A DNA stretch of 64,000 nt from an uncultured Pedosphaera sp. (GTDB taxonomy: Bacteria; Verrucomicrobiota; Verrucomicrobiia; Limisphaerales; Pedosphaeraceae): NCBI GenBank assembly GCA_903918755.1, contig CAIXFN010000110.1, forward strand, positions 62,001 through 126,000. Direction: 5' to 3'. The notes under the pieces are model-generated. The model saw only the letters and a list, made by a program, of their open reading frames with translations. It was not told where the DNA came from and searched no databases. This document shows positions 34,918 to 43,679 of this stretch, piece after piece; position 1 is the stretch's first letter, and each line of letters opens with the position of its first letter. Made by a program: the position numbers and the translations under genes.

Positions 34918-35913
34918 TTATCGCCGGAGCCAGAAAACCCCTTCTTCCCCGGATTGGGCCAGCCATTGCCCCGCCAAACTCAACCCCTTTTTCCCCAGCA
35001 TCCCACTCAAAAGTTCCGGCGTATACCGGTAGGAAAAGAACAGCCGCAGGCGTTCCCCGGTCCGGTAGCGTCGGCTTTCGTCATAAATCCGGACCTCCAC
35101 CGGCTGGGAAAACCGAAAATAAACGGTAATCCGGCGCAGACCGCTGGCTTCGGGGCAGGGTTCCACAATGGTTTGCAACTGGCCGGCCGTCGCGGGAATT
35201 CCCAGATCGCTCAAGAATAATCCCAGCCATTCCCGGGTCAGGGGATTATCATATTGCTGTCGCAATCGTTCCCAATCCTGCCGGCTTCCCCGGCCCGGAA
35301 TGAGATTGGCGCTCAACAATAGCTGGTCGCCCGGGCGCAGGATGTCCGCCAGGCGCGTCGCCACCAATCGCGGCGAAAAATTCGGCACCGCGCCGAAAAA
35401 AGTGACCAATCGGCGAATCTGTCGGCCACCCGCCGCCGGAGCCAGAAAACTGGCCAAATCTTCCGCGTTTTGAAAATCACAAAGCTGGGGATGAATGGTC
35501 TCCCGGGGCTGGATCTGGGCGGCGGCCAGCGCCGCCGCCAGCACCAGGGGCAGGCTCCCGTCACAGGGGCGGTAAACCACCGCCTTCCCGGCCCGCCCCA
35601 AGCCCGCCAGCATTTCCGCTTCCTTGGAGCCGTCGCCGCAGCACAGCCCCACCAATTCCACCCGGCGCGCCCGGATGGTGCCCGTCACCACCCGGTACGC
35701 CTCCGTTAAGGCGGAACCGCAATCCGGATCCCGGGCGGAAGGAGCATAGGCTCGGTGGAGGTCGAGCCACTTTTGCGCCTGCCGCAGACTTTCATAGTGG
35801 CACCGGGAGGGAACCCGCCGGGCCTTCAGGGCCGCCAGCAAATCGTGACGGACGGCGGCGGGAAAGAGGCTCGGATGGATGTTAACGCTGAGGCCGGATG
35901 ACATGGGTGACAA
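34918..35913 (-). CDS. EgtD-like SAM-dependent methyltransferase
   Basis: 331 aa. The SAM-binding core is LVGLCCGDGSKEAEMLAGLG (about residue 88-108), followed by YRPCDGSLPLVLAAALAAAQ in place of the EgtD Y..VDvS.ALL segment, and LLLSANLIPG. This matches the histidine-specific methyltransferase family (Methyltransf_33) that makes hercynine in ergothioneine synthesis. No EgtB-like gene lies nearby, and the family also covers other substrates, so the substrate is uncertain. The protein is cytosolic. The gene is divergent from the UvrB/C-motif gene, 117 bp away. Confidence 0.7.
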   Translation of the reverse strand: MSPMSSGLSVNIHPSLFPAAVRHDLLAALKARRVPSRCHYESLRQAQKWLDLHRAYAPSARDPDCGSALTEAYRVVTGTIRARRVELVGLCCGDGSKEAEMLAGLGRAGKAVVYRPCDGSLPLVLAAALAAAQIQPRETIHPQLCDFQNAEDLASFLAPAAGGRQIRRLVTFFGAVPNFSPRLVATRLADILRPGDQLLLSANLIPGRGSRQDWERLRQQYDNPLTREWLGLFLSDLGIPATAGQLQTIVEPCPEASGLRRITVYFRFSQPVEVRIYDESRRYRTGERLRLFFSYRYTPELLSGMLGKKGLSLAGQWLAQSGEEGVFWLRR

Positions 35914-36030
35914 TTAGCGCGCGACGGGCAGAATGTCGATGCTGCAAGATCGCGGTCCCCCGTGCCAAAATAATCAAAATTTGCACGCTCGCCGCGTTGA
36001 CTTGACCCTGCCACTCATTATATTCGCCTT

Positions 36031-36792
36031 ATGAACTTTGACATTTCACACCTGTTGGAGCAATGGGATTACCAGCCCGGCCAGGTGGTGGTCAGGAAAT
36101 TCACCGGCAAAGACGGTCTGGAAAAGATCCAATTGCGGGTGGATCTGGGCTTGCTGCAGTTCAATGCCTCGGGCCGTCCCGATGGCAAACGTCCCCTCGG
36201 CCATTCGTCGCTTTTTGAGTTTTACCAGGCCCGGTTTTACAAACATCTCGCCGACCACGGCGGCAGCGACGAAGGCTTTGTGCTCAAGGCGGAAGATTGC
36301 TCAAAACTCCAGATGGAGGCGGTGCAATACCACCACCGTTATATCTGCCTATTGCAATTGGAGGATTACGCCGGTGTGATCCGCGACACCGAACGCAACC
36401 TGACGGTTTTTGATTTTGTCACCAAACATGCGGAAAACTCGGAATTGGCCTGGACTGTCCAGCAGTTCCGGCCGCAATTGTTGATGATTCACACCCGGGC
36501 GCGCGCCACCGAATCCCTCCGGGTCAACGACTTCAGCACCGCCCTGGAGCAAATCGACGAGGGCATCAATAAAATCCGGGATTTTTACCGGGAGCACGGT
36601 CGCGGCGATCTCGTGGAGCAAAGCGGTGAATTGAACTCCTTGAAAGCCTGGTATGATGAAGTGGCGGCCAAGCGGCCGCTCAGCCGCCGCGAAAAGCTGG
36701 AAAAGGCCTTGCACGAGGCGGTGACCAACGAAGAATACGAAAAGGCGGCCCAAGTCCGCGATGCCCTGAAAAATCTAAAACCTACTGAATGA
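36031..36792 (+). CDS. UvrB/UvrC-motif protein
   Basis: 253 aa, soluble. The last 40 residues are a UvrB/UvrC motif helix pair, REKLEKALHEAVTNEEYEKA followed by AQVRDALKNLK. The N-terminal 200 residues are helical (YHHRYICLLQLEDYAGVIRD) and lack nuclease or helicase motifs, so this is not UvrB or UvrC itself. Such motifs mediate protein pairing and occur in regulators such as McsA. It overlaps the yqeY-like gene by 4 bp (ATGA), so the two are co-translated; both may belong to a general proteostasis or tRNA-related unit, but that is an inference. Confidence 0.75.
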   Translation: MNFDISHLLEQWDYQPGQVVVRKFTGKDGLEKIQLRVDLGLLQFNASGRPDGKRPLGHSSLFEFYQARFYKHLADHGGSDEGFVLKAEDCSKLQMEAVQYHHRYICLLQLEDYAGVIRDTERNLTVFDFVTKHAENSELAWTVQQFRPQLLMIHTRARATESLRVNDFSTALEQIDEGINKIRDFYREHGRGDLVEQSGELNSLKAWYDEVAAKRPLSRREKLEKALHEAVTNEEYEKAAQVRDALKNLKPTE

Positions 36793-37241
36793 GCACCACT
36801 TTGCAGGAACGCCTCGGCCAGGAAATCAAAGCCGCCATGCTGGCCAAAAACGCGGACCGCCTCTCGGTCCTGCGGATGCTGAAATCCACCCTGGGGTACG
36901 TCCAAATCGAACGGAAAACAGAAAGCCTGCCCGATCCCGAAGTCGTCGCGGTGGTGCAAAAAGAGGTGAAAAAGCGGCGGGACTCGATGGCGCAGTTCGA
37001 ACAGGGGGGTCGCCCCGAACTGGCGGAAAAGGAACGGCAGGAGGTCACGATCCTCGAGTCTTTTTTGCCCGCCCCCTTCACGCCGGAGGAATTGGAAACT
37101 CTGGTCCGTGCGGCCATCCAGGAATTGGGAGCCACCAGCAAGAAAGACATGGGCCCCGTTATCAAGGCGGTCCAAACCAATGCCGCCGGTCGGGCGGATG
37201 GCAAGACCATCAGCAGCCTGGTCGGCCGGCTCCTGCCTTGA
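36789..37241 (+). CDS. GatB/YqeY domain protein
   Basis: 150 aa, the normal length. It matches YqeY throughout: LQERLGQEIKAAMLAKNADR, LSVLRMLKSTLGYVQIERKT, VVQKEVKKRRDSMAQFEQGG, ILESFLPAPFTPEELETLV and GRADGKTISSLVGRLLP. The domain is the C-terminal tRNA-binding part of GatB (Asp/Glu-tRNA amidotransferase subunit B); the free-standing version is soluble and its function is not settled. Start ATG 36789 overlaps the stop of the upstream gene. Confidence 0.93.
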   Translation: MSTTLQERLGQEIKAAMLAKNADRLSVLRMLKSTLGYVQIERKTESLPDPEVVAVVQKEVKKRRDSMAQFEQGGRPELAEKERQEVTILESFLPAPFTPEELETLVRAAIQELGATSKKDMGPVIKAVQTNAAGRADGKTISSLVGRLLP

Positions 37242-37271
37242 GTCATTGAGTTTTCCCGCCGCCGCCGTTGG

Positions 37272-37712
37272 TCAGAAGCCGCCGGTGAGCAGCGCCATGG
37301 CTACCCGGCCCTCGTGGATTTCCACCTCCAGGTAACCGGAATACTTGGACTCCCGACAAATCACATAGATGTAGTTGCCATCAATCTGCGCATCCGGTTT
37401 GCCCAGCAGCCTCACGACCTGTCCTTCCGTCAGCACATAGGAAGGGTGCTCGTAATCCAGCACCGTGATATGCCCCGTCCCCAAGGCGGCCTGTTGCCGC
37501 ACTGGACAATGCGGCAGCAGCCCTGCCATCCGCTCCCCCACTTCGCAACGGCAGGCCGGCGCCACCGCCCGGAAGACCTCCGCCGCCTGCGCCAATTCCA
37601 CCGGCACCCGATCCGCTCCGCCTCCCCTCGGGGCACAACCCCAGGCGCCGCAGGAGGCAAGCAGGGCCGCCCACCAGGTTCCGTTACAAAACAACCGGTT
37701 CCATTCTGTCAT
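37272..37712 (-). CDS. Small putative lipoprotein of unknown function
   Basis: 146 aa. ATG 37712 has a good ribosome binding site AAGGAG six bases upstream, which decides against the longer frame starting at 37790. The N-terminus WWAALLASCGAWGCAPRGGG looks like a signal peptide with a possible lipobox Cys. The rest is a compact domain with YIYVICRESKYSGYLEVEIH and two cysteines near the middle (PACRCEVG). No family was recognised. It is convergent with yqeY, with a gap of 30 bp. Confidence 0.7.
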   Translation of the reverse strand: MTEWNRLFCNGTWWAALLASCGAWGCAPRGGGADRVPVELAQAAEVFRAVAPACRCEVGERMAGLLPHCPVRQQAALGTGHITVLDYEHPSYVLTEGQVVRLLGKPDAQIDGNYIYVICRESKYSGYLEVEIHEGRVAMALLTGGF

Positions 37713-38030
37713 GATTTCTCCTTCGCTAACTTGCCGTTGGCGGCCGCGACTCCGCACCAACCGCCCATCTGGCTCCCGCGCTAAATTCACCCCAAGTTCA
37801 CGTCAACGTCATTCGTGCGTAACAGTTTCAGGAAAGACTGCCCCTGCCAATGCGGATTTCGGGCGGTGATTTGGGGGCTGCGGCGCCCCCTGTTTGGTAC
37901 AATGCGGTGCGGCCCGTTTAAACCTTGGACAGTTGCGCGGGCCGCACCAGCCCGCCAGCGGCCGGAGTCAACCCCGGCGCCGGCCCTTTCCAGGATTGAG
38001 TTTCCTGGGCTTACCCCTTAAAACGTCGGC
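37713..38030. other. Intergenic region between divergent genes
   Basis: No gene is seen. Promoters of the small lipoprotein (left) and the amidotransferase-like protein (right) should lie here. One strong GC hairpin, GGGGGC/GCCCCC with a 6-base loop (37873-37890), is present; its role is unclear. Confidence 0.5.
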
Positions 38031-38858
38031 ATGACTTGGCGAGGATTATTGGCGTCCATTGGGCTGGAAGCGTGCCTGCTACTCCCGGCCACCGCGGCCG
38101 AACCGCCTGCCGGCACCTCCCCCAACCAATCTAAACCGGTAATCCTGTACAGCCGTTACTTCAATGCCCTCGGCGAAAACCGCTATTTGCCGGACGGAAA
38201 TTACCATGACCTCCTGAACCGGCTGCGGACGGAATTTACGGTGCAAGTGCACGCCGAACCGCTGACCGATCTCACCCTGGCCGGCGTTAACGTGGTCCTG
38301 ATCGCCAATCCGAGCGACCTCGCCGTGCGCACCAACCCGCCCCCCCACCATGTGAGTTCCGCGGATATCGCCACGCTGGGCCGCTTTGTGGAACGGGGCG
38401 GCGGCCTGGTGGTCATGGGCAATCAGGAGAACCATAATCTTGAAATTACCGACCTGAATAGGTTGCTGGGCCGCTTTGGCCTGCAATTCACCAACCTCTA
38501 TACCGATGTCAAACAATTGGTATTGCCGGCGGAAACTCCCCTGATCGGCGGTTTGCGCTGGGGTTACTACACCGGCAATCTCGTCGTGATCACGCCGGGC
38601 CACCCCGCCAACCCCCGCCCACTGATTCTCAATGACCTGACCCAAAAACCCCTCGGCGGAACGCGGGACACTCCGGGGGCACTCCTCGCCATTGCCGAGC
38701 CCGGAGGCGGACACGTGGCCGTGGTCACGGATTCCGGGTGGCTCAGTGACGACGCCCTGAGTGGCAAGGGAATTGGCGGGGTGGCGGTTCGCGGCCAGGA
38801 TAATTTTGAAATTTTCCGTCGGCTCAGCCATTGGCTGGCGGCGGGCTCCCCCCCGTAA
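38031..38858 (+). CDS. Secreted protein with glutamine-amidotransferase-like (ThuA/DUF4350-like) fold
   Basis: 275 aa with a short signal (LLASIGLEACLLLPATAAEP). The chain follows the pattern of periplasmic class-I amidotransferase-like domains: VILYSRYFNALGENRYLPDG, a strand-turn VNVVLIANPSDLAV, and FVERGGGLVVMGNQENH, which is the common ThuA/DUF4350 G-G-G-L-V motif. The amidotransferase nucleophile Cys is not at the usual place, so it is likely a carbohydrate- or ligand-binding domain rather than an enzyme. It is followed after 41 bp by the rhomboid gene on the same strand. Confidence 0.6.
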   Translation: MTWRGLLASIGLEACLLLPATAAEPPAGTSPNQSKPVILYSRYFNALGENRYLPDGNYHDLLNRLRTEFTVQVHAEPLTDLTLAGVNVVLIANPSDLAVRTNPPPHHVSSADIATLGRFVERGGGLVVMGNQENHNLEITDLNRLLGRFGLQFTNLYTDVKQLVLPAETPLIGGLRWGYYTGNLVVITPGHPANPRPLILNDLTQKPLGGTRDTPGALLAIAEPGGGHVAVVTDSGWLSDDALSGKGIGGVAVRGQDNFEIFRRLSHWLAAGSPP

Positions 38859-38899
38859 ACCCGGGCGGCCGGCGGGGCGCCGGCCAGCCCCCATTCCTC

Positions 38900-39745
38900 A
38901 TGGACCAAACCGAACCATTGTTTACCTATGTAATCATTGGGCTGACCATCGTCAGCTCGGCGACCGGCTTCCGCGATCCGGTGTGGCGGGATCGTTTTAT
39001 TTTCGCCCCCGAGAGAATCCTGGCCCGCCAGGAAGGTTACCGGCTGGTTACTTCCGCCTTTCTTCATGCCGACTGGCAACACCTGGCCCTGAATCTTTTG
39101 AGTTTCTACTCCTTCGGGACCAGCCTGGAGTCTTTTTATGGCCCGGGATTACTCCTGCTCCTGTACTTGGCGAGCATCATCGGCGGCAGCCTGCTCTCCT
39201 TATTCCTGCACCGGCACCATGAATACCGGGCTTACGGGGCTTCCGGAGGGGTGTCCGGGATCATCTTTGCGCACATTTTTCTCCTGCCCGGCGGGGTCGG
39301 TTTTCCCTTTTTCCCCCTGATCGTGCCCGGCTGGCTTTACGCCATCGGCTTTCTCCTGATATCCGACTACGCACTGCGTCGTGGTCGTGACAATATTGGC
39401 CATGACGCGCATCTGGGCGGCGCGATGGCCGGGTTATGGGTCGCCGCAGCAGCCCACCCGGATGCAGTTGTCGCCCGCCCCTATTTCTTCGCCGGCGTGT
39501 CCGGATTGGCCCTCGCGCTCCTCTTCCTGCTGCTCCGGCAGCCGGTGATCCTCCCGGGCCATTGGTTCTCCCATTGGCTGCCGCGCCGGCGGCGTCCCCG
39601 CTCGGCCATCGAGGAAATGCGCCAAGTAAACACGATTCTGGAAAAGATCTCCCGTTCCGGCATCCACAGCCTCACCACGGCCGAAAAGCGCCTCCTCCGC
39701 GAGGCCTCGCAGAAGCATAACCGGCCTCCCCGCAACCCGGACTGA
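38900..39745 (+). CDS. Rhomboid-family intramembrane serine protease
   Basis: 281 aa with six or more membrane segments. The catalytic Ser lies in AYGASGGVSGII (S115) and the catalytic His in GHDAHLGGAMAGL (H171). The L1-loop-like and first-helix motif SAFLHADWQHLALNLLSFYS is typical of the family. After the last helix there is a basic cytoplasmic tail of about 60 residues (PRRRRPRSAIEEMRQVNTIL). Rhomboids cut membrane proteins within or near the membrane; the substrate is unknown. ATG 38900 is chosen because upstream residues are Gly/Pro-rich and lack family similarity. Confidence 0.93.
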   Translation: MDQTEPLFTYVIIGLTIVSSATGFRDPVWRDRFIFAPERILARQEGYRLVTSAFLHADWQHLALNLLSFYSFGTSLESFYGPGLLLLLYLASIIGGSLLSLFLHRHHEYRAYGASGGVSGIIFAHIFLLPGGVGFPFFPLIVPGWLYAIGFLLISDYALRRGRDNIGHDAHLGGAMAGLWVAAAAHPDAVVARPYFFAGVSGLALALLFLLLRQPVILPGHWFSHWLPRRRRPRSAIEEMRQVNTILEKISRSGIHSLTTAEKRLLREASQKHNRPPRNPD

Positions 39746-39856
39746 AGCACCCGAATCAACGCCCCCGTCGGCCCGCCGGCGGCTAAGCTGCGCAGTCTAG
39801 CCAAACGGCCGGGCTAAAACTTGACTATTCCAGCTTAGTGAATTACGAGTGACTAT

Positions 39857-40249
39857 ATGATAACCAATGATTTGTCTAACATTTCGGTAGTAACATTAAG
39901 AAGGGCCGTCGCGTTGCGTGAGCAAATCGACGCCTTGAACGGGGAATTGGCCGCCCTCCTCGGCGGCACTCCGGCGGCAACCGCGCCGGCCGCCCCGGAA
40001 GTTTCTGCCCCCGCTCCGGCGGCTTCCCCGGCTGGCAAGAAATCCCGCCATATGAGCCCCGAAGCCCGGGCGGCGATCGCGGCTGCGCAAAAGGCCCGCT
40101 GGGCGGCCTATCGGAAAAGCAAACCCGCCGACAAGACCACGAAACCCGAGCCCACCCGCAAGATCAGTGCGGCTGGCCGCGCGGCGATCGCCGCCGCGGT
40201 AAAAGCGCGCTGGGCCAAAGCCAAGGCGCAAAACCGCAATTCGCTTTAA
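39857..40249 (+). CDS. Small basic Ala/Arg/Lys-rich protein with AARWAK-type repeats
   Basis: 130 aa. A short helical N-terminus (LRRAVALREQIDALNGELAA) is followed by an Ala/Pro linker and two copies of a basic unit, ARAAIAAAQKARWAAYRKSK and GRAAIAAAVKARWAKAKAQ. The strongly basic C-terminal half recalls histone H1-like nucleoid proteins, but the repeat has a conserved Trp. No named family was assigned. A TTGACT (39821-39826) followed at 17 bp by TACGAG would start transcription near the ATG, suggesting a leaderless or very short 5' UTR. Confidence 0.75.
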   Translation: MITNDLSNISVVTLRRAVALREQIDALNGELAALLGGTPAATAPAAPEVSAPAPAASPAGKKSRHMSPEARAAIAAAQKARWAAYRKSKPADKTTKPEPTRKISAAGRAAIAAAVKARWAKAKAQNRNSL

Positions 40250-40361
40250 GTTCCCCCGTTCCTTCTTTTTCCGGCCGGGCACCCGCATTCAGGAATCCGG
40301 TTTGGTGCCTGCCCATCCCGGCCGCTGGTCACCTCGCGCGGCTGGGGTCGGTTCAGGTCGT

Positions 40362-40390
40362 GGGGCGGAATGCAACTTTGCGGCCGCCCC
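40362..40390. terminator. Candidate bidirectional hairpin between convergent genes
   Basis: GGGGCGG (40362-40368) pairs with CCGCCCC (40384-40390) around a 15-base loop, between the stop of the basic-repeat gene and that of the DUF1015 gene. No T-run, so only weak support. Confidence 0.35.
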
Positions 40391-40396
40391 ACGGAA

Positions 40397-41617
40397 TTAC
40401 TTGTCCAGTTGATGGCAAAACATTGCGTCCCGTAGCTTCGGCTCAAACCAGGTGCTCTTCGGCGGCATGATGCCCCCGGCATCGGCAATGGTCATCAAAT
40501 CCTCGATTCCGGTTGGAAACATCGCAAACGCGCAGGCATAGTCGCCCCGGTCCACCAACTTTTCCAATTCGGCCGTCCCGCGGATCCCCCCCACAAAATT
40601 GATCTGCCGACTCGTGCGCGGATCGTCGATCCCGAACAACGGTGCCAGCACGTATTTCTGCAGCAGCGTCACATCCAGCTTCTCGATCGGGTCGCTTGTG
40701 GCCGCAAATGTGGGCCGGAAATGCAGGTTGTGCCATTGGCCTGCGACATACAGGCCCAACTCGTGTTTGCGCGTCGTCACCCCGCCGCTGCCCGGCTTGC
40801 GAATGAAGATCGGCTCCAGTTTTTCCAACAACCCCGCCGCGCTGCCTCCCGGCAAGTCTTTTAGGACCCGGTAATACGGCAGGATTTGCATCTGGTTGTG
40901 CGGGAAGATGACACTCAGAAACCAGCCACTTTCCCCGGCTCCCTGCCGGCTCTGATAAACCCGGGCTGCCGCGGCGCTCCGGTGATGACCATCGGCAATA
41001 TAAAGGGCCGGCAGACTTTTGAACTCCGCCCGCAGCAAATCAATAGTCGGGGCGTCATCGATCACCCAGGCGCTGTGCCGCACCCCGTCCGCCGCAGTGA
41101 AATCCACCGCGGGCTCCCCCGCCGTCCGCCGGGCCACCAGTTCGTCCACGGTCGCACTGGCCCGGTAGGTAAGAAACACCGGACCGGTCTGGGAATTCAA
41201 CACCTCAATGTGCCGCACACGGTCATCTTCCTTGTCCGGGCGGGTAAATTCATGCTTCTTGATCCGGTTGTGCAGGTAGTCCTCGCAACTGGCGGTGGCC
41301 ACCAACCCCACTTGCGCGTGCTGTCCCATGATTTGCCGGTAAAGGTAGAAGGCCGGACGGGCATCCTGCGCCAGCGCGCCTTCCCGGATAAGGCGGTCTA
41401 AATTCTCCCGACCTCGGGCGTACACCGCCGGCGCGTACGGATCGGTGTCCGCGGGCAAATCGATCTCCGGCTTGCTGACGTGCAGAAAACTCAACGCATT
41501 GTCCCGCGCCAGTTCCCGCGCCTCCGCCGTGGACATCACGTCGTACGGTAATTCGCAAATCCGGGCCGCCAGTTCAGGTCGCGGTCGCAATGCCGCAAAC
41601 GGTTTTATCTCAGCCAT
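40397..41617 (-). CDS. DUF1015 family protein
   Basis: 406 aa from ATG 41617 (MAEIKPFAALRPRPELAARI), the typical start of the family. Other DUF1015 features are YDVMSTAEARELARDNALSF, FLHVSKPEIDLP, YIADGHHRSAAAARVYQSR, and the late DPRTSRQINFVGGIRG. The GHHR motif suggests a metal or nucleotide site, but no activity is known. It is cytosolic. A link to serine kinase SerK (SbnI-type) has been shown for some DUF1015-related proteins; whether this one is a kinase is open. The gene lies 60 bp upstream of the RDD gene's stop, on the same strand. Confidence 0.92.
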   Translation of the reverse strand: MAEIKPFAALRPRPELAARICELPYDVMSTAEARELARDNALSFLHVSKPEIDLPADTDPYAPAVYARGRENLDRLIREGALAQDARPAFYLYRQIMGQHAQVGLVATASCEDYLHNRIKKHEFTRPDKEDDRVRHIEVLNSQTGPVFLTYRASATVDELVARRTAGEPAVDFTAADGVRHSAWVIDDAPTIDLLRAEFKSLPALYIADGHHRSAAAARVYQSRQGAGESGWFLSVIFPHNQMQILPYYRVLKDLPGGSAAGLLEKLEPIFIRKPGSGGVTTRKHELGLYVAGQWHNLHFRPTFAATSDPIEKLDVTLLQKYVLAPLFGIDDPRTSRQINFVGGIRGTAELEKLVDRGDYACAFAMFPTGIEDLMTIADAGGIMPPKSTWFEPKLRDAMFCHQLDK

Positions 41618-41677
41618 AAGGCGGGCGAAGATAGTCGCGCCCGCCGGGGAACGCACGCCCAATTTTCCATCCAAACC

Positions 41678-43192
41678 TCAGATCAGCGATTGGCCGCGCG
41701 GCACTTTGACAATCACCGTGCCGGCGATCATGTCATGCCACGACTGTTTACTGCGGCTTAATCCCGCCCAGAAAAACCCCAGGCCAAGCACCGTAAAGGA
41801 AAGGGAACTGGCCAACCCGCGCACCAGCGCCACCGGAAAGTCCAACGGCCGGCCATCCAGTCGCACCACCCGCAAACCCATGACGATTCCTCCCACCGTG
41901 GTGCCTCTCCCGGTCCACAAGGCCACGTGATAGCCCAGCCAGAGCAGTGACGTCAATTGGAAGCCCGGCGGGGAACCACGGAAGATGAAGAGGATCGGAA
42001 TCATGAACACGATGCCATCCAGGAATAACGCGCCCAGGCGGATCCAGAATCCCGCGCGCGGCAGAAGCGTCAATTCCAACAGCGCAGGCACTGCCGCCGC
42101 CGGGGGTGCCTGCGTCGGAGGCACGCCCAGGGTTTCGCCCGCCGTTTCGCCCGCCACTCCGGACGCCGGATTGGCCGGTGGGACTGTCTGGTTGGCCGGG
42201 TTCACTGCCGGCGGCAGGGAGGGCGGCAGCTTCGGCCGTTCACGCCGGAACTGCTGCATGGCCGCCAGCACCACGGCCCCGAGCCCAAACAAACCGGTGC
42301 AACTCCACACAAAGATCCCGAGGAACGGGATGGCGTAAAGGAGGTAGAAAATCGCCGTTCCCATCACCAGAGCCACGGCCGGACGCGCCGTGGCCGACCA
42401 CCCTGTGTGCCGGCCCAATTGCTGCCCGGCGTATTGATACACGGTGATTTTGCCAAACAGAAAGGCAACGATCAGCGCGGCCGAAAGAAATGGGACCACG
42501 ATGAGTCCCACCACGGATACCACCAGCAGCAAGGTCACAAACCCGGTCAATATTTTGGTGAGAATCCCCACAAAAAGCGAACTAATGGGGCGTTTCTCCA
42601 TGGCATCCACCGAGGCCTGGATGGGCCGGGGGAAGAGCATTTGCAATACGAGATTGAACAGCAATAGAATCGCCGCCACACACCATGGCCAGCCGGTGTC
42701 AAAGGTCAGCAGCCGCCCCCAGAGCAAGCCGTGGGTGACCCACGGAATCACCCGGGCCAAACCGGGAATCTCGTCCGGGCTGATAATCGTCTGATCCCCA
42801 ACGATCTTGGCACTTTTCGCCCGCTTCGAGCGCCCGAGAATGTCCACCAGTTCACCCTCCACGACCGCTTCCGGTCCCAGTTCTGTCCCGCCCAGGATCA
42901 CCACGACTTCACCCGTCACTTTGCCGTTAATCGTGGCATCGCCGCCGATCACTACCAGGTCGCCATCCAAGGTGCCATCAATCCGGGCTGATCCGCCGAT
43001 CACGACCTTGCTATTATGGTAGGTTTCACCTTTTTCGAGCAGGTAGTTGGAACCGATGGTCGGCCGGTCACTGCTGTGATCGGACACTTCCTCCACGGTG
43101 TTGGTCTGGGCCGGCAGCAATCCCGGCCCGGCCAGCAACCACCCAAGCATCGTCACCAGCAGGAAAAATCGCGCTAAAAAACATTTCTTCAT
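41678..43192 (-). CDS. Bactofilin-like beta-helix and RDD membrane protein
   Basis: 504 aa. ATG 43192 begins a signal peptide (MKKCFLARFFLLVTMLGWLL). Residues 55-120 carry short beta-helix repeats resembling polymer-forming bactofilin (GSARIDGTLDGDLVVIGGDA, TINGKVTGEVVVILGGTEL). Four to five membrane segments follow (FVTLLLVVSVVGLIVVPFLS). After a Pro-rich linker there is an RDD domain (AGFWIRLGALFLDGIVFM, TVGGIVMGLRVVRLDG). RDD proteins are membrane proteins of unclear, possibly transport, function. The gene lies 4 bp downstream of the putative anti-sigma and sigma genes and is probably under the same promoter. Confidence 0.85.
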   Translation of the reverse strand: MKKCFLARFFLLVTMLGWLLAGPGLLPAQTNTVEEVSDHSSDRPTIGSNYLLEKGETYHNSKVVIGGSARIDGTLDGDLVVIGGDATINGKVTGEVVVILGGTELGPEAVVEGELVDILGRSKRAKSAKIVGDQTIISPDEIPGLARVIPWVTHGLLWGRLLTFDTGWPWCVAAILLLFNLVLQMLFPRPIQASVDAMEKRPISSLFVGILTKILTGFVTLLLVVSVVGLIVVPFLSAALIVAFLFGKITVYQYAGQQLGRHTGWSATARPAVALVMGTAIFYLLYAIPFLGIFVWSCTGLFGLGAVVLAAMQQFRRERPKLPPSLPPAVNPANQTVPPANPASGVAGETAGETLGVPPTQAPPAAAVPALLELTLLPRAGFWIRLGALFLDGIVFMIPILFIFRGSPPGFQLTSLLWLGYHVALWTGRGTTVGGIVMGLRVVRLDGRPLDFPVALVRGLASSLSFTVLGLGFFWAGLSRSKQSWHDMIAGTVIVKVPRGQSLI

Positions 43193-43196
43193 AAGG

Positions 43197-43679
43197 TCAA
43201 TCAATTGATTGGTTTCCGGCGGCCACACGGTAGAAAACGGCCCCGAGGCCGACCGTACTGAAATACACCAGGGCAATGAGAATACCCCCGGCGATGAGAT
43301 AAGGCGTTTTGATCATACCGAGCGCCGCCATGGCGGCGTCTCCCAAGGCTCCGGCCACGCTGCCGAAGACATGCAAGATCGGGGAATGCCCGATGGCTGG
43401 CCCGGTCCAATGGGACGCTATTTCGGTGAGGTTGGGTGCCCTGACCCCGACCACCGTCAACAGCCCCAACAACAGCAATCCCGAAAGCACCTGCATTCCC
43501 CGCGGCCATTGGAACCAGGGCTTGCGCCACCAGACGCGGGCCCGCGCCTGCGTGATTCGTTCCCAGACTTTGGGGACGAGATCGGCGGGGGCCTGGGGTT
43601 CCGGCAGCGCTCGCAAGCGCTCATGGAGCACCCGCTCCCACGGCCGGTTGGGTTCTTCATTGTTCATTTTCATACGCAT
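43197..43679 (-). CDS. Membrane protein, putative anti-sigma factor
   Basis: 160 aa. Its 5' end overlaps the 3' end of the ECF sigma gene by 10 bp. The N-terminal 55 residues are soluble and basic (RPWERVLHERLRALPEPQAP), followed by a membrane segment (MQVLSGLLLLGLLTVVGVRA) and a second one near the C-terminus (IAGGILIALVYFSTVGLGAV). Position and topology fit a membrane anti-sigma factor, but a zinc-binding HxxxCxxC motif is absent, so the assignment is based on context only. Confidence 0.6.
   Translation of the reverse strand: MRMKMNNEEPNRPWERVLHERLRALPEPQAPADLVPKVWERITQARARVWWRKPWFQWPRGMQVLSGLLLLGLLTVVGVRAPNLTEIASHWTGPAIGHSPILHVFGSVAGALGDAAMAALGMIKTPYLIAGGILIALVYFSTVGLGAVFYRVAAGNQSID

Noticed and set aside
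33324-35129. A plus-strand open frame of 601 aa crossing the 5' end of the giant gene
   Set aside because: Low-complexity Arg/Gly/Gln composition and no start context; overlaps the signal peptide and upstream region of the true gene.
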